Made by a program: the position numbers and the translations under genes. A stretch of DNA of 64,000 nucleotides from Paenibacillus marchantiae (lineage in GTDB: Bacteria > Bacillota > Bacilli > Paenibacillales > Paenibacillaceae). The first letter of the stretch is position 1; the number at the start of each line of letters is the position of its first letter. The stretch is from positions 1,302,001 to 1,366,000 of the forward strand of contig NZ_CP118270.1 of assembly GCF_028771845.1 (NCBI RefSeq), in the 5' to 3' direction. The notes beneath the pieces were generated by a model that did not search any database, was not told the DNA's origin, and saw only the letters and a list, made by a program, of their open reading frames with translations. Shown here piece after piece: positions 58,028 through 64,000 of this stretch.

Positions 58028-58177
58028 TTGATACGAAATGATTATTTTTAATTGAAACTGTTTTAACCTCCTTGAATTTCAATTTTATTGAAAACAACAA
58101 CAAAATTTTTGTTGTTTTCCTGTATATGGCAATATATAATAGATAAGAAATTACATACTTTAAAGGAGGATTTTTCT

Positions 58178-59020
58178 ATGTTTAAAAAAATGTTGTCTTC
58201 TTTACTAGTTTCGGCACTTATTATTTCTGGAGGTACTGCTGCCTATGCTTCGCCAGAAAAAAATGCTAATGTTCCAACTAAACAAACTACTTCTATCAGC
58301 AAAGATTTGTATACTGTTGATGGTGAATTCCTTGGTAGTTTGAATAAAACCACAACTATAGAACAAATAACTGACAAAAACGGTGAACCTTCTTATATCT
58401 CTACTGTGACTAAGGATTACGAACTAGCAAAAGAATATGCAGCTATTCCTGCATATACAGAAAAATTCGCAGATTCAACCGAAATTACAACCTTTTCTGT
58501 TAATGAAGAAAATGAACTTGAAGTAAATGGTGAAGTGATCACAGAGAATGACATCCCTACATTCTTAATAGGCTCCTCCGATGCGAGTGGTACTCCTTCA
58601 TTCTCAATAAGCTCTTCCGATGCCGGTGGTGCTCCTACAATTTCGCATTATTATAGCAACAGTGATAGAACTAGATACACTTTTGGTACATATAGTGGTG
58701 TATCTTTTAAATTTGATGGTGGGGTATATGTTGGTCCTACTGGAAGCAATGCTTCCAGAACCAATATTCCGAAGACTAATAGTAATTTCTATGATGCTAA
58801 AGCAGCAATGGATTCCGTTGAAACTAATTATCGTGACACTTATGTAAAGGCGGCAGCATTTGCGTTCGAAGCTACTATGACATTCTTCTCTCTGAGTACA
58901 GTAATTGCAGCTATACCTCTTGGAGGCGCGCTTGCATTTATTGCAATAGATCTTTATAATACTTTTAGTGATCTTCAAGATGATGTTGGAGATGCCTATT
59001 ATGCTGTCTCGCATATGTAA
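58178..59020 (+). CDS. Secreted protein of unknown function, possible bacteriocin-like toxin
   Basis: The 280-residue protein has a clear signal peptide (MFKKMLSSLLVSALIISGG, cleavage probably after AYA). A propeptide-like acidic region follows. Two imperfect Ser/Gly/Ala repeats come next (SSDASGTPSFSI and SSDAGGAPTISH), then a Gly/Tyr-rich strand region (FGTYSGVSFKFDGGVYVGPT). The C-terminus has a hydrophobic helical hairpin (AAAFAFEATMTFFSLSTVIA, then IPLGGALAFIAIDLY). That end could insert into membranes, as in large unmodified bacteriocins. AAAGGAGGA lies 8 bp before the ATG. The small membrane protein downstream would be the immunity partner. No homologue was identified. Confidence 0.75.
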   Translation: MFKKMLSSLLVSALIISGGTAAYASPEKNANVPTKQTTSISKDLYTVDGEFLGSLNKTTTIEQITDKNGEPSYISTVTKDYELAKEYAAIPAYTEKFADSTEITTFSVNEENELEVNGEVITENDIPTFLIGSSDASGTPSFSISSSDAGGAPTISHYYSNSDRTRYTFGTYSGVSFKFDGGVYVGPTGSNASRTNIPKTNSNFYDAKAAMDSVETNYRDTYVKAAAFAFEATMTFFSLSTVIAAIPLGGALAFIAIDLYNTFSDLQDDVGDAYYAVSHM

Positions 59021-59077
59021 CTAATATACGTAAAAACTCAGGATCATTAGATTTGCTTTATACTTTTTTTACAAATT

Positions 59078-59128
59078 AAAGGAACCTACTATTCCATTTT
59101 ATTTTGGTAATGAGGTTCCTTTTATTTT
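59078..59128 (+). terminator. Terminator of the secreted protein gene
   Basis: AAAGGAACCT pairs with AGGTTCCTTT around a long loop, followed by TATTTTG. Confidence 0.7.
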
Positions 59129-59181
59129 GTTTATGGAGTTAATGTTATGAATATAGCACAAATATTACAAGGGGTGATCTT

Positions 59182-59436
59182 ATAAACTGGACAGTATTTG
59201 TAGGCTTAGGTTTATATATTTACATTGTGATATTAGTGAGCTACCGCTTGATAAAAAAAGAAGCAACAAAACACCATATACAGAACATTGCATTACTAAT
59301 TACTGCTATTATTTGCATAAACGCGATAGATTCAGTAAATATATTTAGACCGATAATTATGCTGGTTACGTTTGTGATTTTAGTTATATATGTATCTATT
59401 TTAATTATAAAAAATATTAAGAAGAGACCGGATTAA
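59182..59436 (+). CDS. Small three-helix membrane protein, possible immunity protein; start codon unclear
   Basis: The frame encodes hydrophobic helices separated by basic loops: NWTVFVGLGLYIYIVILVSY, KEATKHHIQNIALLITAIIC and PIIMLVTFVILVIYVSILII, ending KNIKKRPD. The usual start codons give only a shortened protein from GTG 59227, which cuts the first helix. The better-placed start would be ATA at 59182. It follows GGGGTG and overlaps the stop of a 12-codon frame (59146-59184). ATA starts are rare, so a mutated ATG is also possible. Small basic membrane proteins next to secreted toxins are often immunity proteins. Confidence 0.5.
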   Translation: MNWTVFVGLGLYIYIVILVSYRLIKKEATKHHIQNIALLITAIICINAIDSVNIFRPIIMLVTFVILVIYVSILIIKNIKKRPD

Positions 59437-59452
59437 TGGATCGGTCTCTTTT
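59423..59452 (+). terminator. Terminator of the small membrane protein gene
   Basis: AGAGACCG pairs with CGGTCTCT, followed by TTTGTT. The stop codon of the gene lies in the loop. Confidence 0.8.
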
Positions 59453-59572
59453 GTTATTTGAAAAAATCTTCCCCAGTAGTCACAAATGTTGGTTTTCTTC
59501 TTTGGCACGTGAGATCCGAGAAAGGTAAATAATTATTGTTGCTGTCGGATGAAAAATTAATTACCAAATGGG

Positions 59573-59593
59573 GTTGAACTCCCCTCGCCTCCA
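59573..59593 (+). other. Third, diverged att copy
   Basis: It matches 19 of 21 positions of the ssrA 3' end (GTTGAACTC in place of GTTCGACTC). It also keeps the GGGG before it and the T after it, more like the ssrA end than the second copy in that respect. It marks the right border of the small unit. Confidence 0.8.
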
Positions 59594-59697
59594 TTAGAGT
59601 AAGTAAAAGCCACCATCCAGTGATCTGATATGCTCCCATCATAGTAGACAGTAGAAAAAACAAAACTTTCTGCGTCGATATGATGGGAGTTTTTCTA

Positions 59698-60387
59698 ATG
59701 TCTAAACGAAGTCGGGTGTCCCTTGAAGGGAAACTACGTGCGGTCAAGCAGTGCATTGCGTTTAAGTCCAGTCCGAACCAGGAAGCCAAGCAATTAGGAT
59801 GTAGTGCATATACGGTTAGGAAGTGGATTTGGAAATATAAAGAAGAGGGCTTACGCAGATTAGTGGAATCAAGAACCTGGAATGCGTACTCCAACGAACT
59901 AAAACAAGCTGCGGTCCAAGATGTATTGTCCGGGCGTTGCTCCATAGAAAAGGCCATCCAAACCTATCGTATTTCAAGTCGAAGCGTTTTATCGAAATGG
60001 ATTTCCAAATATACTCAAGAGATCGTATGGAAAAACAACCTTCAAGATAAAGGACGATCTCACATGAAAAAAGGACGCAAAACCACATTCGAGGAACGAA
60101 TCGAAATTGTAAAATATACCCTCACACATGAACTGGACTATCAGAAAGTGGCCCAGAAGTATGACGTGTCTTATTCGCAAGTATATGCATGGGTTCGGAA
60201 ATACAAAACGGGTCAAGAAGAGGCCCTCCGAGATCATCGGGGGTATAAAAAGCCTGTAGAAAAACTGAACGAGCAGGAACAACTGAAGCTACGCATCAAG
60301 GAACTGGAAGCCCGGAATGAATATCTGGAGATGGAGAATGCCTTTGCAAAAAAGTTGGCAGAGATCGAGCGACGAAAACCACGTTAA
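59698..60387 (+). CDS. IS3-family transposase OrfA
   Basis: The protein of 229 residues has two helix-turn-helix units (AKQLGCSAYTVRKWIWKYKE and AQKYDVSYSQVYAWVRKYKT) and a C-terminal leucine-zipper-like coiled coil (LRIKELEARNEYLEMENAF), typical of OrfA in the IS150-like branch. ATG at 59698 has TGGGAG upstream; an ATG at 59680 is also in frame. A slippery AAAAAAG at 60348-60354 near the end allows a -1 shift into orfB to give the OrfAB transposase. Confidence 0.88.
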   Translation: MSKRSRVSLEGKLRAVKQCIAFKSSPNQEAKQLGCSAYTVRKWIWKYKEEGLRRLVESRTWNAYSNELKQAAVQDVLSGRCSIEKAIQTYRISSRSVLSKWISKYTQEIVWKNNLQDKGRSHMKKGRKTTFEERIEIVKYTLTHELDYQKVAQKYDVSYSQVYAWVRKYKTGQEEALRDHRGYKKPVEKLNEQEQLKLRIKELEARNEYLEMENAFAKKLAEIERRKPR

Positions 60388-61262
60388 CCCTGGTTCGACA
60401 TGTAGAACGGTATCAATCGATACAAGAGCTACACCGTGAAAAAGGATACGCTATTGCGGCGTTATGTGCACTGGCTGGAATTGCACGATCTGCCTACTAC
60501 CGATGGTTAAAGTGGACACCTTCTGCCAGAGAACGTGAAATATATAAGTTGGCTAAAGAAGTGAAGCGTCGTTATGACAAGCGAGATGGAATTTTGGGCT
60601 ATCGTCAAATGCGCATCCAACTAAATCGAAAGTTGAGCCAGAAGTACAACAAAAAGCGCTATTACCGAATTATGCGCGTTCTGGGGCTAAAAGCAGTCAT
60701 TCGTAAAAAACGGCCACATTACGTGAGTGCTACAGCCATCCATGTGGCTGAAAATAAAATGAACCGCAACTTCCATGCCCCTGCTCCGAATGTTAAATGG
60801 TCTACCGATGTGACAGAACTGAAGTATGGAAATAGACGTAAAGCTTATTTAAGTGCCATTATTGATGTATACGATAACTCTATTGTTTCATGGGTACTCA
60901 GTCATTCCAATAACAATAAGCTCGTGATGGATACGCTGAAAAAAGCGTACGTCAAGAATCCAGGCGTGTCCCCGATGATCCAGAGCGACAGAGGATTTCA
61001 GTACACGTCTCATTAGTATAACGGGCTCCAGTTGAAGTATGGATTCACAAAGAGCATGTCTCGTGTAAGTCGCTGTTTGGACAATCAGCCAATCGAACGA
61101 TTTTGAGGTACATATAAGTCAGAAAGTTACTATCTTACAAAGTATGACACCTATGATGATGTTCACCGTGCGGTTCACCGATATATGCGCTACAACAACA
61201 ACTACCGTTACACGGAGTGTTTGAACGGTCTGTCTCCGAACGAATACCGAAAAGCAGCATAA
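60348..61262 (+). pseudogene. IS3-family transposase OrfB with two nonsense codons
   Basis: The frame entered by -1 frameshifting reads HREKGYAIAALCALAGIARS and ILGYRQMRIQLNRKL, then the DDE integrase core WSTDVTELKYG, AIIDVYDNSIVSWVLS and MIQSDRGFQYTS. TAG at 61014 and TGA at 61104 (within the ERF-GTYKSE motif, where Trp or Phe is usual) interrupt it before the normal end at 61262. The last catalytic Glu lies after the stops (GTYKSE). The transposase is therefore probably inactive unless suppressed. Confidence 0.85.
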
Positions 61263-61405
61263 CAAAGATACCTCAGCACGTCATTCGAGCTAAGGTATCT
61301 AAACGAACCATTTTTTTGTTTTTTAACTGTCTACTTGATGGGGTGCATTTCAGATCTGGATGGTGGCTTTTCAGTTTTAATATAACAACCTTAACGATAA
61401 TAAAA

Positions 61406-61522
61406 ATGGAGGTGGTCAAGACGTTTGGAGATCGAAAACAGCTCCAGGAAATTTTAAAAAAAGTAAATCAACATGCACGAAGCAAACCAAAGGTGCTATC
61501 ACTAGATTCTAGTATTTTTTAA
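61406..61522 (+). other. Short open frame after the insertion sequence, possible gene remnant
   Basis: A 38-codon frame starts at ATG 61406 (EVVKTFGDRKQLQEILKKVN, ending in LSLDSSIF) and overlaps the end of the nucleoside hydrolase gene by 14 bp on the other strand. It has no good ribosome site. It may be the tail of a gene truncated when the element or the insertion sequence arrived. Confidence 0.3.
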
Positions 61523-62438
61523 GTGCGTCAATCATTAGTTTCCAAAAACCGTCTACATCAAGTTCTAAACCAAACTTAGCATTAACTTTTCTACCAGTAA
61601 CCCCGTGCAGATCAACTAGGGTTGTTCCCGCGGTATACTCACCTTTCGTTTCCACGACAATATTCACATCTTTAGTCTTGAACAATTCTGGTGCCACACA
61701 ATAGGCCACAGTTAAGACATCGTGTACCGGTGCCCCATCAAAATCGAACATTTCTTTATAGGTCGATGCAAAAAATACTAGTAGTTCGCCCACTATTTTA
61801 GCGACATGGTTATCGATTTTATTTACTTCGTCGATGACTTCTTTGGTCGCCAAGGCTTGATGTGTAATATCCAGTCCCATTACTACGGTTGGAATACCGC
61901 TATCAAAAACTTTTTTTGCGGCTTCTGGATCAGCCCAAATATTAAACTCAGCAGTTGGTGTCCAGTTGCCGATAGTTCCGCCGCCCATGAGTACAATTTC
62001 ATCAATATTGCTTTTTATTTCCGGTGCTTTTGTTAATGCTAACGCAATATTGGTTAACGGTCCTGTTGGAAGAAGGGTAACTGGCTCTGTCGACTCTTTT
62101 ACAAGTCTAATAATGGTATCAACGCCATGTTCTTCGCTCCAGCTGCGGGAAGGTTCAGGAAACTTAGGACCATCCAAGCCTGACTCCCCATGAATGCCAG
62201 GAGCATTTTCACGTAATCGGACCAAAGGCTCACTGGCACCTTTTGAAACCACAACATCATTTAACGAAATCAAATCACAAATTTGTAAAGCATTTTGAGT
62301 CGTTTTTTCAATTTCTGCATTTCCGGAAACTGTTGTAATCGCTAGAATCTCCAATTCCGGTTGTGCAGCAGCTAAAATAATCGCAATGGCGTCATCATGT
62401 CCTGGATCACAATCCATAATCACTTTTCTTGTTGTCAT
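61509..62438 (-). CDS. Nucleoside hydrolase (inosine/uridine-preferring, RihA/B-like)
   Basis: This 309-residue enzyme splits ribonucleosides into base and ribose. The N-terminal KVIMDCDPGHDDAIAIILA holds the calcium-binding aspartates, and VLMGGGTIGNWTPTAEFNIW and HDVLTVAYCV complete the active site. The family includes pyrimidine- and purine-specific members, and the specificity cannot be fixed by eye. AGAGGTGAAA precedes the ATG. It lies 23 bp downstream of the nucleoside transporter gene, so uptake and cleavage are co-transcribed. Confidence 0.94.
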   Translation of the reverse strand: MTTRKVIMDCDPGHDDAIAIILAAAQPELEILAITTVSGNAEIEKTTQNALQICDLISLNDVVVSKGASEPLVRLRENAPGIHGESGLDGPKFPEPSRSWSEEHGVDTIIRLVKESTEPVTLLPTGPLTNIALALTKAPEIKSNIDEIVLMGGGTIGNWTPTAEFNIWADPEAAKKVFDSGIPTVVMGLDITHQALATKEVIDEVNKIDNHVAKIVGELLVFFASTYKEMFDFDGAPVHDVLTVAYCVAPELFKTKDVNIVVETKGEYTAGTTLVDLHGVTGRKVNAKFGLELDVDGFWKLMIDALKKY

Positions 62439-62461
62439 TATATTTCACCTCTACGTTTTAT

Positions 62462-63643
62462 TTACATGACAAGTCCCATCATTGTGCCTGAAATAACAGA
62501 TGCTAATGTTGAACCTAACAGCAATTTAAGAGCAAACTTCGCAACATGGTCTCCTTGCTTGTCGCTGATCGATTTGATTGATCCGGAGATGATGCCTAGC
62601 GTTCCGAAATTTGCGAAACTAACTAAATAAACAGATATAATAGCGACCGTTTTCGAGGAGAATTGGTTCGACATATCACCAAAGCTCAACATAGCAACAA
62701 ATTCATTCGTAATCAGTTTGGTAGCCATAATTCCGCCTGCTTGTACAGCTTCTGTCCACGGAACTCCCATTAAGAAGGCGATTGGCGCAAAAATATAACC
62801 AATTACCGTAACGAATGAAACGTGTAATGCGCTTTGGAAAATCACATTGACCAGCTCCATCAGGGAGATAAATCCGAGCAGCATGGCACCAACAATAATG
62901 GCGATTTTAAAACCATCGATTACGCTTTCCCCAACCATTCGGAAGAATGGTAGCCGTTCTTTTTCCTCAATTTCAACTAAGTCCTCATCCTCATCCAGAT
63001 CATATGGATTAATTATATTGGCAACGATAAGAGCGCTGAAAATATTCAATACAACAGCCGTTACAACAAACTTGGGCTCCAGCATATTGGCGTATGCTCC
63101 AACCATCGCCATGCTTATTGCACTCATTGCAGATGTACAAATCGTATATAATCTTTCTTTGGACAGATGAGGGATTTGTTTGAGAATGGTTAAAAATACT
63201 TCCGGTTGTCCAAGTGCAGATGTAGATATGGCAAAATAACTTTCAAGTCTGCCCATTCCCGTTATTTTGCTTAGAAACAGACCTAAATATTTAATGAGGA
63301 AAGGCAATACTTTGATATAATTCAGAATTCCAATCAATACAGACATGAACACAAGAGGCATTAACACGCCAAGGAAAAACGGGACTTGACCTTCATTCGC
63401 CAAGCCGCCAAATACAAACTGTATTCCCGCATTGGCAATCCCCATCAGCTTTTCAAACAACAAGCCCACTTTTGTAATCGCAATGATCCCTATACTCGTG
63501 TTCATCATAGAGTAAACCAAAAGGATCTGTATGACCAACATGATCAGAACACGGTTGTATTTTATTTTTTTGCGATTGTTGCTTACTGCAAAACCAATAA
63601 TAAAAACAAGAAGAAGGCCAGTTAGTAAGAAAACAAAATTCAT
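62462..63643 (-). CDS. nupC: NupC-family concentrative nucleoside transporter
   Basis: This 393-residue polytopic membrane protein imports nucleosides with H+ or Na+. The CNT family motifs are clear: FVFGGLANEGQVPFFLGVLM, SALGQPEVFLTILK, SAMSAISMAMVGAYANM and LITNEFVAMLSFGD, then VSFANFGTLGI. ATG at 63643 has GGAGGAG upstream; a start five codons earlier (63658) would include that site. A charged cytosolic loop (DLDEDEDLVEIEEKERLP) lies between helices 5 and 6. With the hydrolase it forms a nucleoside salvage operon. Confidence 0.93.
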   Translation of the reverse strand: MNFVFLLTGLLLVFIIGFAVSNNRKKIKYNRVLIMLVIQILLVYSMMNTSIGIIAITKVGLLFEKLMGIANAGIQFVFGGLANEGQVPFFLGVLMPLVFMSVLIGILNYIKVLPFLIKYLGLFLSKITGMGRLESYFAISTSALGQPEVFLTILKQIPHLSKERLYTICTSAMSAISMAMVGAYANMLEPKFVVTAVVLNIFSALIVANIINPYDLDEDEDLVEIEEKERLPFFRMVGESVIDGFKIAIIVGAMLLGFISLMELVNVIFQSALHVSFVTVIGYIFAPIAFLMGVPWTEAVQAGGIMATKLITNEFVAMLSFGDMSNQFSSKTVAIISVYLVSFANFGTLGIISGSIKSISDKQGDHVAKFALKLLLGSTLASVISGTMMGLVM

Positions 63644-63740
63644 GTATATCTCCTCCATGTTAATGCCAATGTCTCATGCAAGATTGACTTGTCTGTCCAC
63701 AAGATAATTAACAGCCAATGTACACCTCCTAATAGTTATA

Positions 63741-63773
63741 AACAAATGTTTATATATAAAACATATGTTTAGT
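63741..63773. promoter_or_regulatory. Tandem palindromes upstream of nupC, candidate operators
   Basis: AAACAAATGTTT and the perfect palindrome AAACATATGTTT are spaced about two helical turns apart, about 100 bp upstream of the nupC start. They are probably binding sites for the regulator encoded divergently. The remaining gap to 63970 is AT-rich with no gene. Confidence 0.5.
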
Positions 63774-63970
63774 ATACGCTCTCATTTTATTGTGTCAATA
63801 CACAAAATTAAATCATGATGCTAGAGATCCATAACAATCCATAACAAATGGCTAAATTTCGCATGGCACGACTGCATGAATTCATTTGAAGGTAATTTTA
63901 GTTGTATAATGAATACGACAGACAAACACGCGGTTGTATTGAGGAATATAAGAAGAAATGAGGTTACTTC

Positions 63971-64000
63971 GTGGATAAAGAAAAACAAATTTTAGACTAT
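63971..64000 (+). CDS. Start of a divergent gene, probably a regulator
   Basis: GTG at 63971 with TGAGGT upstream opens a frame reading MDKEKQILDY to the window edge. It is divergent from nupC. This N-terminus would suit a DeoR/SorC-type regulator of the nucleoside operon, but ten residues do not allow a call. Confidence 0.4.
   Translation, partial: MDKEKQILDY

Larger units (their letters stand above)
57387..59593 (+). mobile_element. Small tandem unit between the second and third att copies
   Basis: A 2.2-kb AT-rich block lies between the exact second att copy and the diverged third copy at 59573-59593. It holds a decayed gene, a secreted protein and a small membrane protein, but no integrase. 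It could be a passenger unit moved in trans by the integrase of the large unit, or the remnant of an older element at the same site. Confidence 0.6.
59604..61373 (+). mobile_element. IS3-family insertion sequence, degenerate
   Basis: The ends are long inverted repeats. AAAAGCCACCATCCAG at 59605-59620 is the reverse complement of the sequence ending at 61371. Inner repeats are TGCTCCCATCATAGTAGACA at 59631 and the complement of TGTCTACTTGATGGGGTGCA ending at 61347. Two overlapping frames with an A6G slippery site lie inside. OrfB carries two nonsense codons, so the copy is probably inactive. The exact outer ends and the target duplication are uncertain; the inner repeats at 59631/61347 may be the real ends. 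Confidence 0.85.

Noticed and set aside
57747..58103. 118-codon minus-strand frame opposite the decayed CPFC gene
   Set aside because: It crosses a strong terminator hairpin and has no ribosome site, while the plus strand shows coherent coding remnants.

Overview
The window is chromosomal DNA of a low-GC Gram-positive bacterium, most likely a Paenibacillus. Evidence: the gene order hisH-hisA-hisF-hisIE-hisJ-prs, then yvcD-like/trxB ... rapZ-mgfK-whiA-HPr ... clpP-cggR-gapA-pgk-tpiA-gpmI-eno-secG-rnr-smpB-ssrA follows the Bacillales pattern. Strong AGGAGG ribosome binding sites, frequent GTG/TTG starts, an AraC regulator beside an LplABC-type carbohydrate ABC importer, and dispersed structured intergenic repeats also fit Paenibacillus.

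Layout. 1-4956: end of the histidine operon, a histidinol phosphatase and PRPP synthase. 5099-13262: carbohydrate-uptake cluster (membrane AraC regulator, lipoprotein, two permeases, a probable (alpha/alpha)-barrel carbohydrate-active enzyme). 13386-17512: TPR protein, thioredoxin reductase, AI-2E family permease. 17683-21117 (minus): ABC exporter plus DesK/DesR-like two-component system, arranged like B. subtilis yvfRSTU. 21480-25851: glucokinase, rapZ, mgfK, whiA and an HPr-like protein. 25999-28223: two exported proteins. 28509-29358: clpP (minus) with a CtsR box, and tRNA-Arg(CCG). 29728-37222: CggR-controlled glycolytic operon with a recognisable promoter and operator. 37306-42497: secG, rnr, smpB and the tmRNA gene ssrA.

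The 3' end of ssrA is an integration site. From 42498 to about 59593 the DNA is AT-rich and foreign. A tyrosine integrase lies just downstream of ssrA. An exact 21-bp copy of the ssrA 3' end recurs at 57387-57407, and a third, slightly diverged copy lies at 59573-59593, so two units appear to sit in tandem. The large unit carries the integrase, a PaeR7I/XhoI-like restriction-modification pair, an excisionase-like protein and a possible rolling-circle replication initiator of the phage II/X type. It also holds a GC-rich, hairpin-dense non-coding block that could be an origin, and several unknown proteins. Its defence-like cargo is a DUF262 protein, a PHP+SMC-type ATPase of the TrlF/Ppl kind and a DUF5677-like protein. 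The small unit holds a decayed CPFC-motif gene and a secreted protein followed by a small membrane protein, a layout like a bacteriocin/immunity pair. A degenerate IS3-family element (about 59604-61373) lies just beyond the third att copy.

61509-64000: a nucleoside hydrolase and a concentrative nucleoside transporter (minus strand) with tandem palindromes upstream, and the first ten codons of a divergent gene.

All functional statements rest on recognition of motifs, gene order and repeats by eye; no database search was run.
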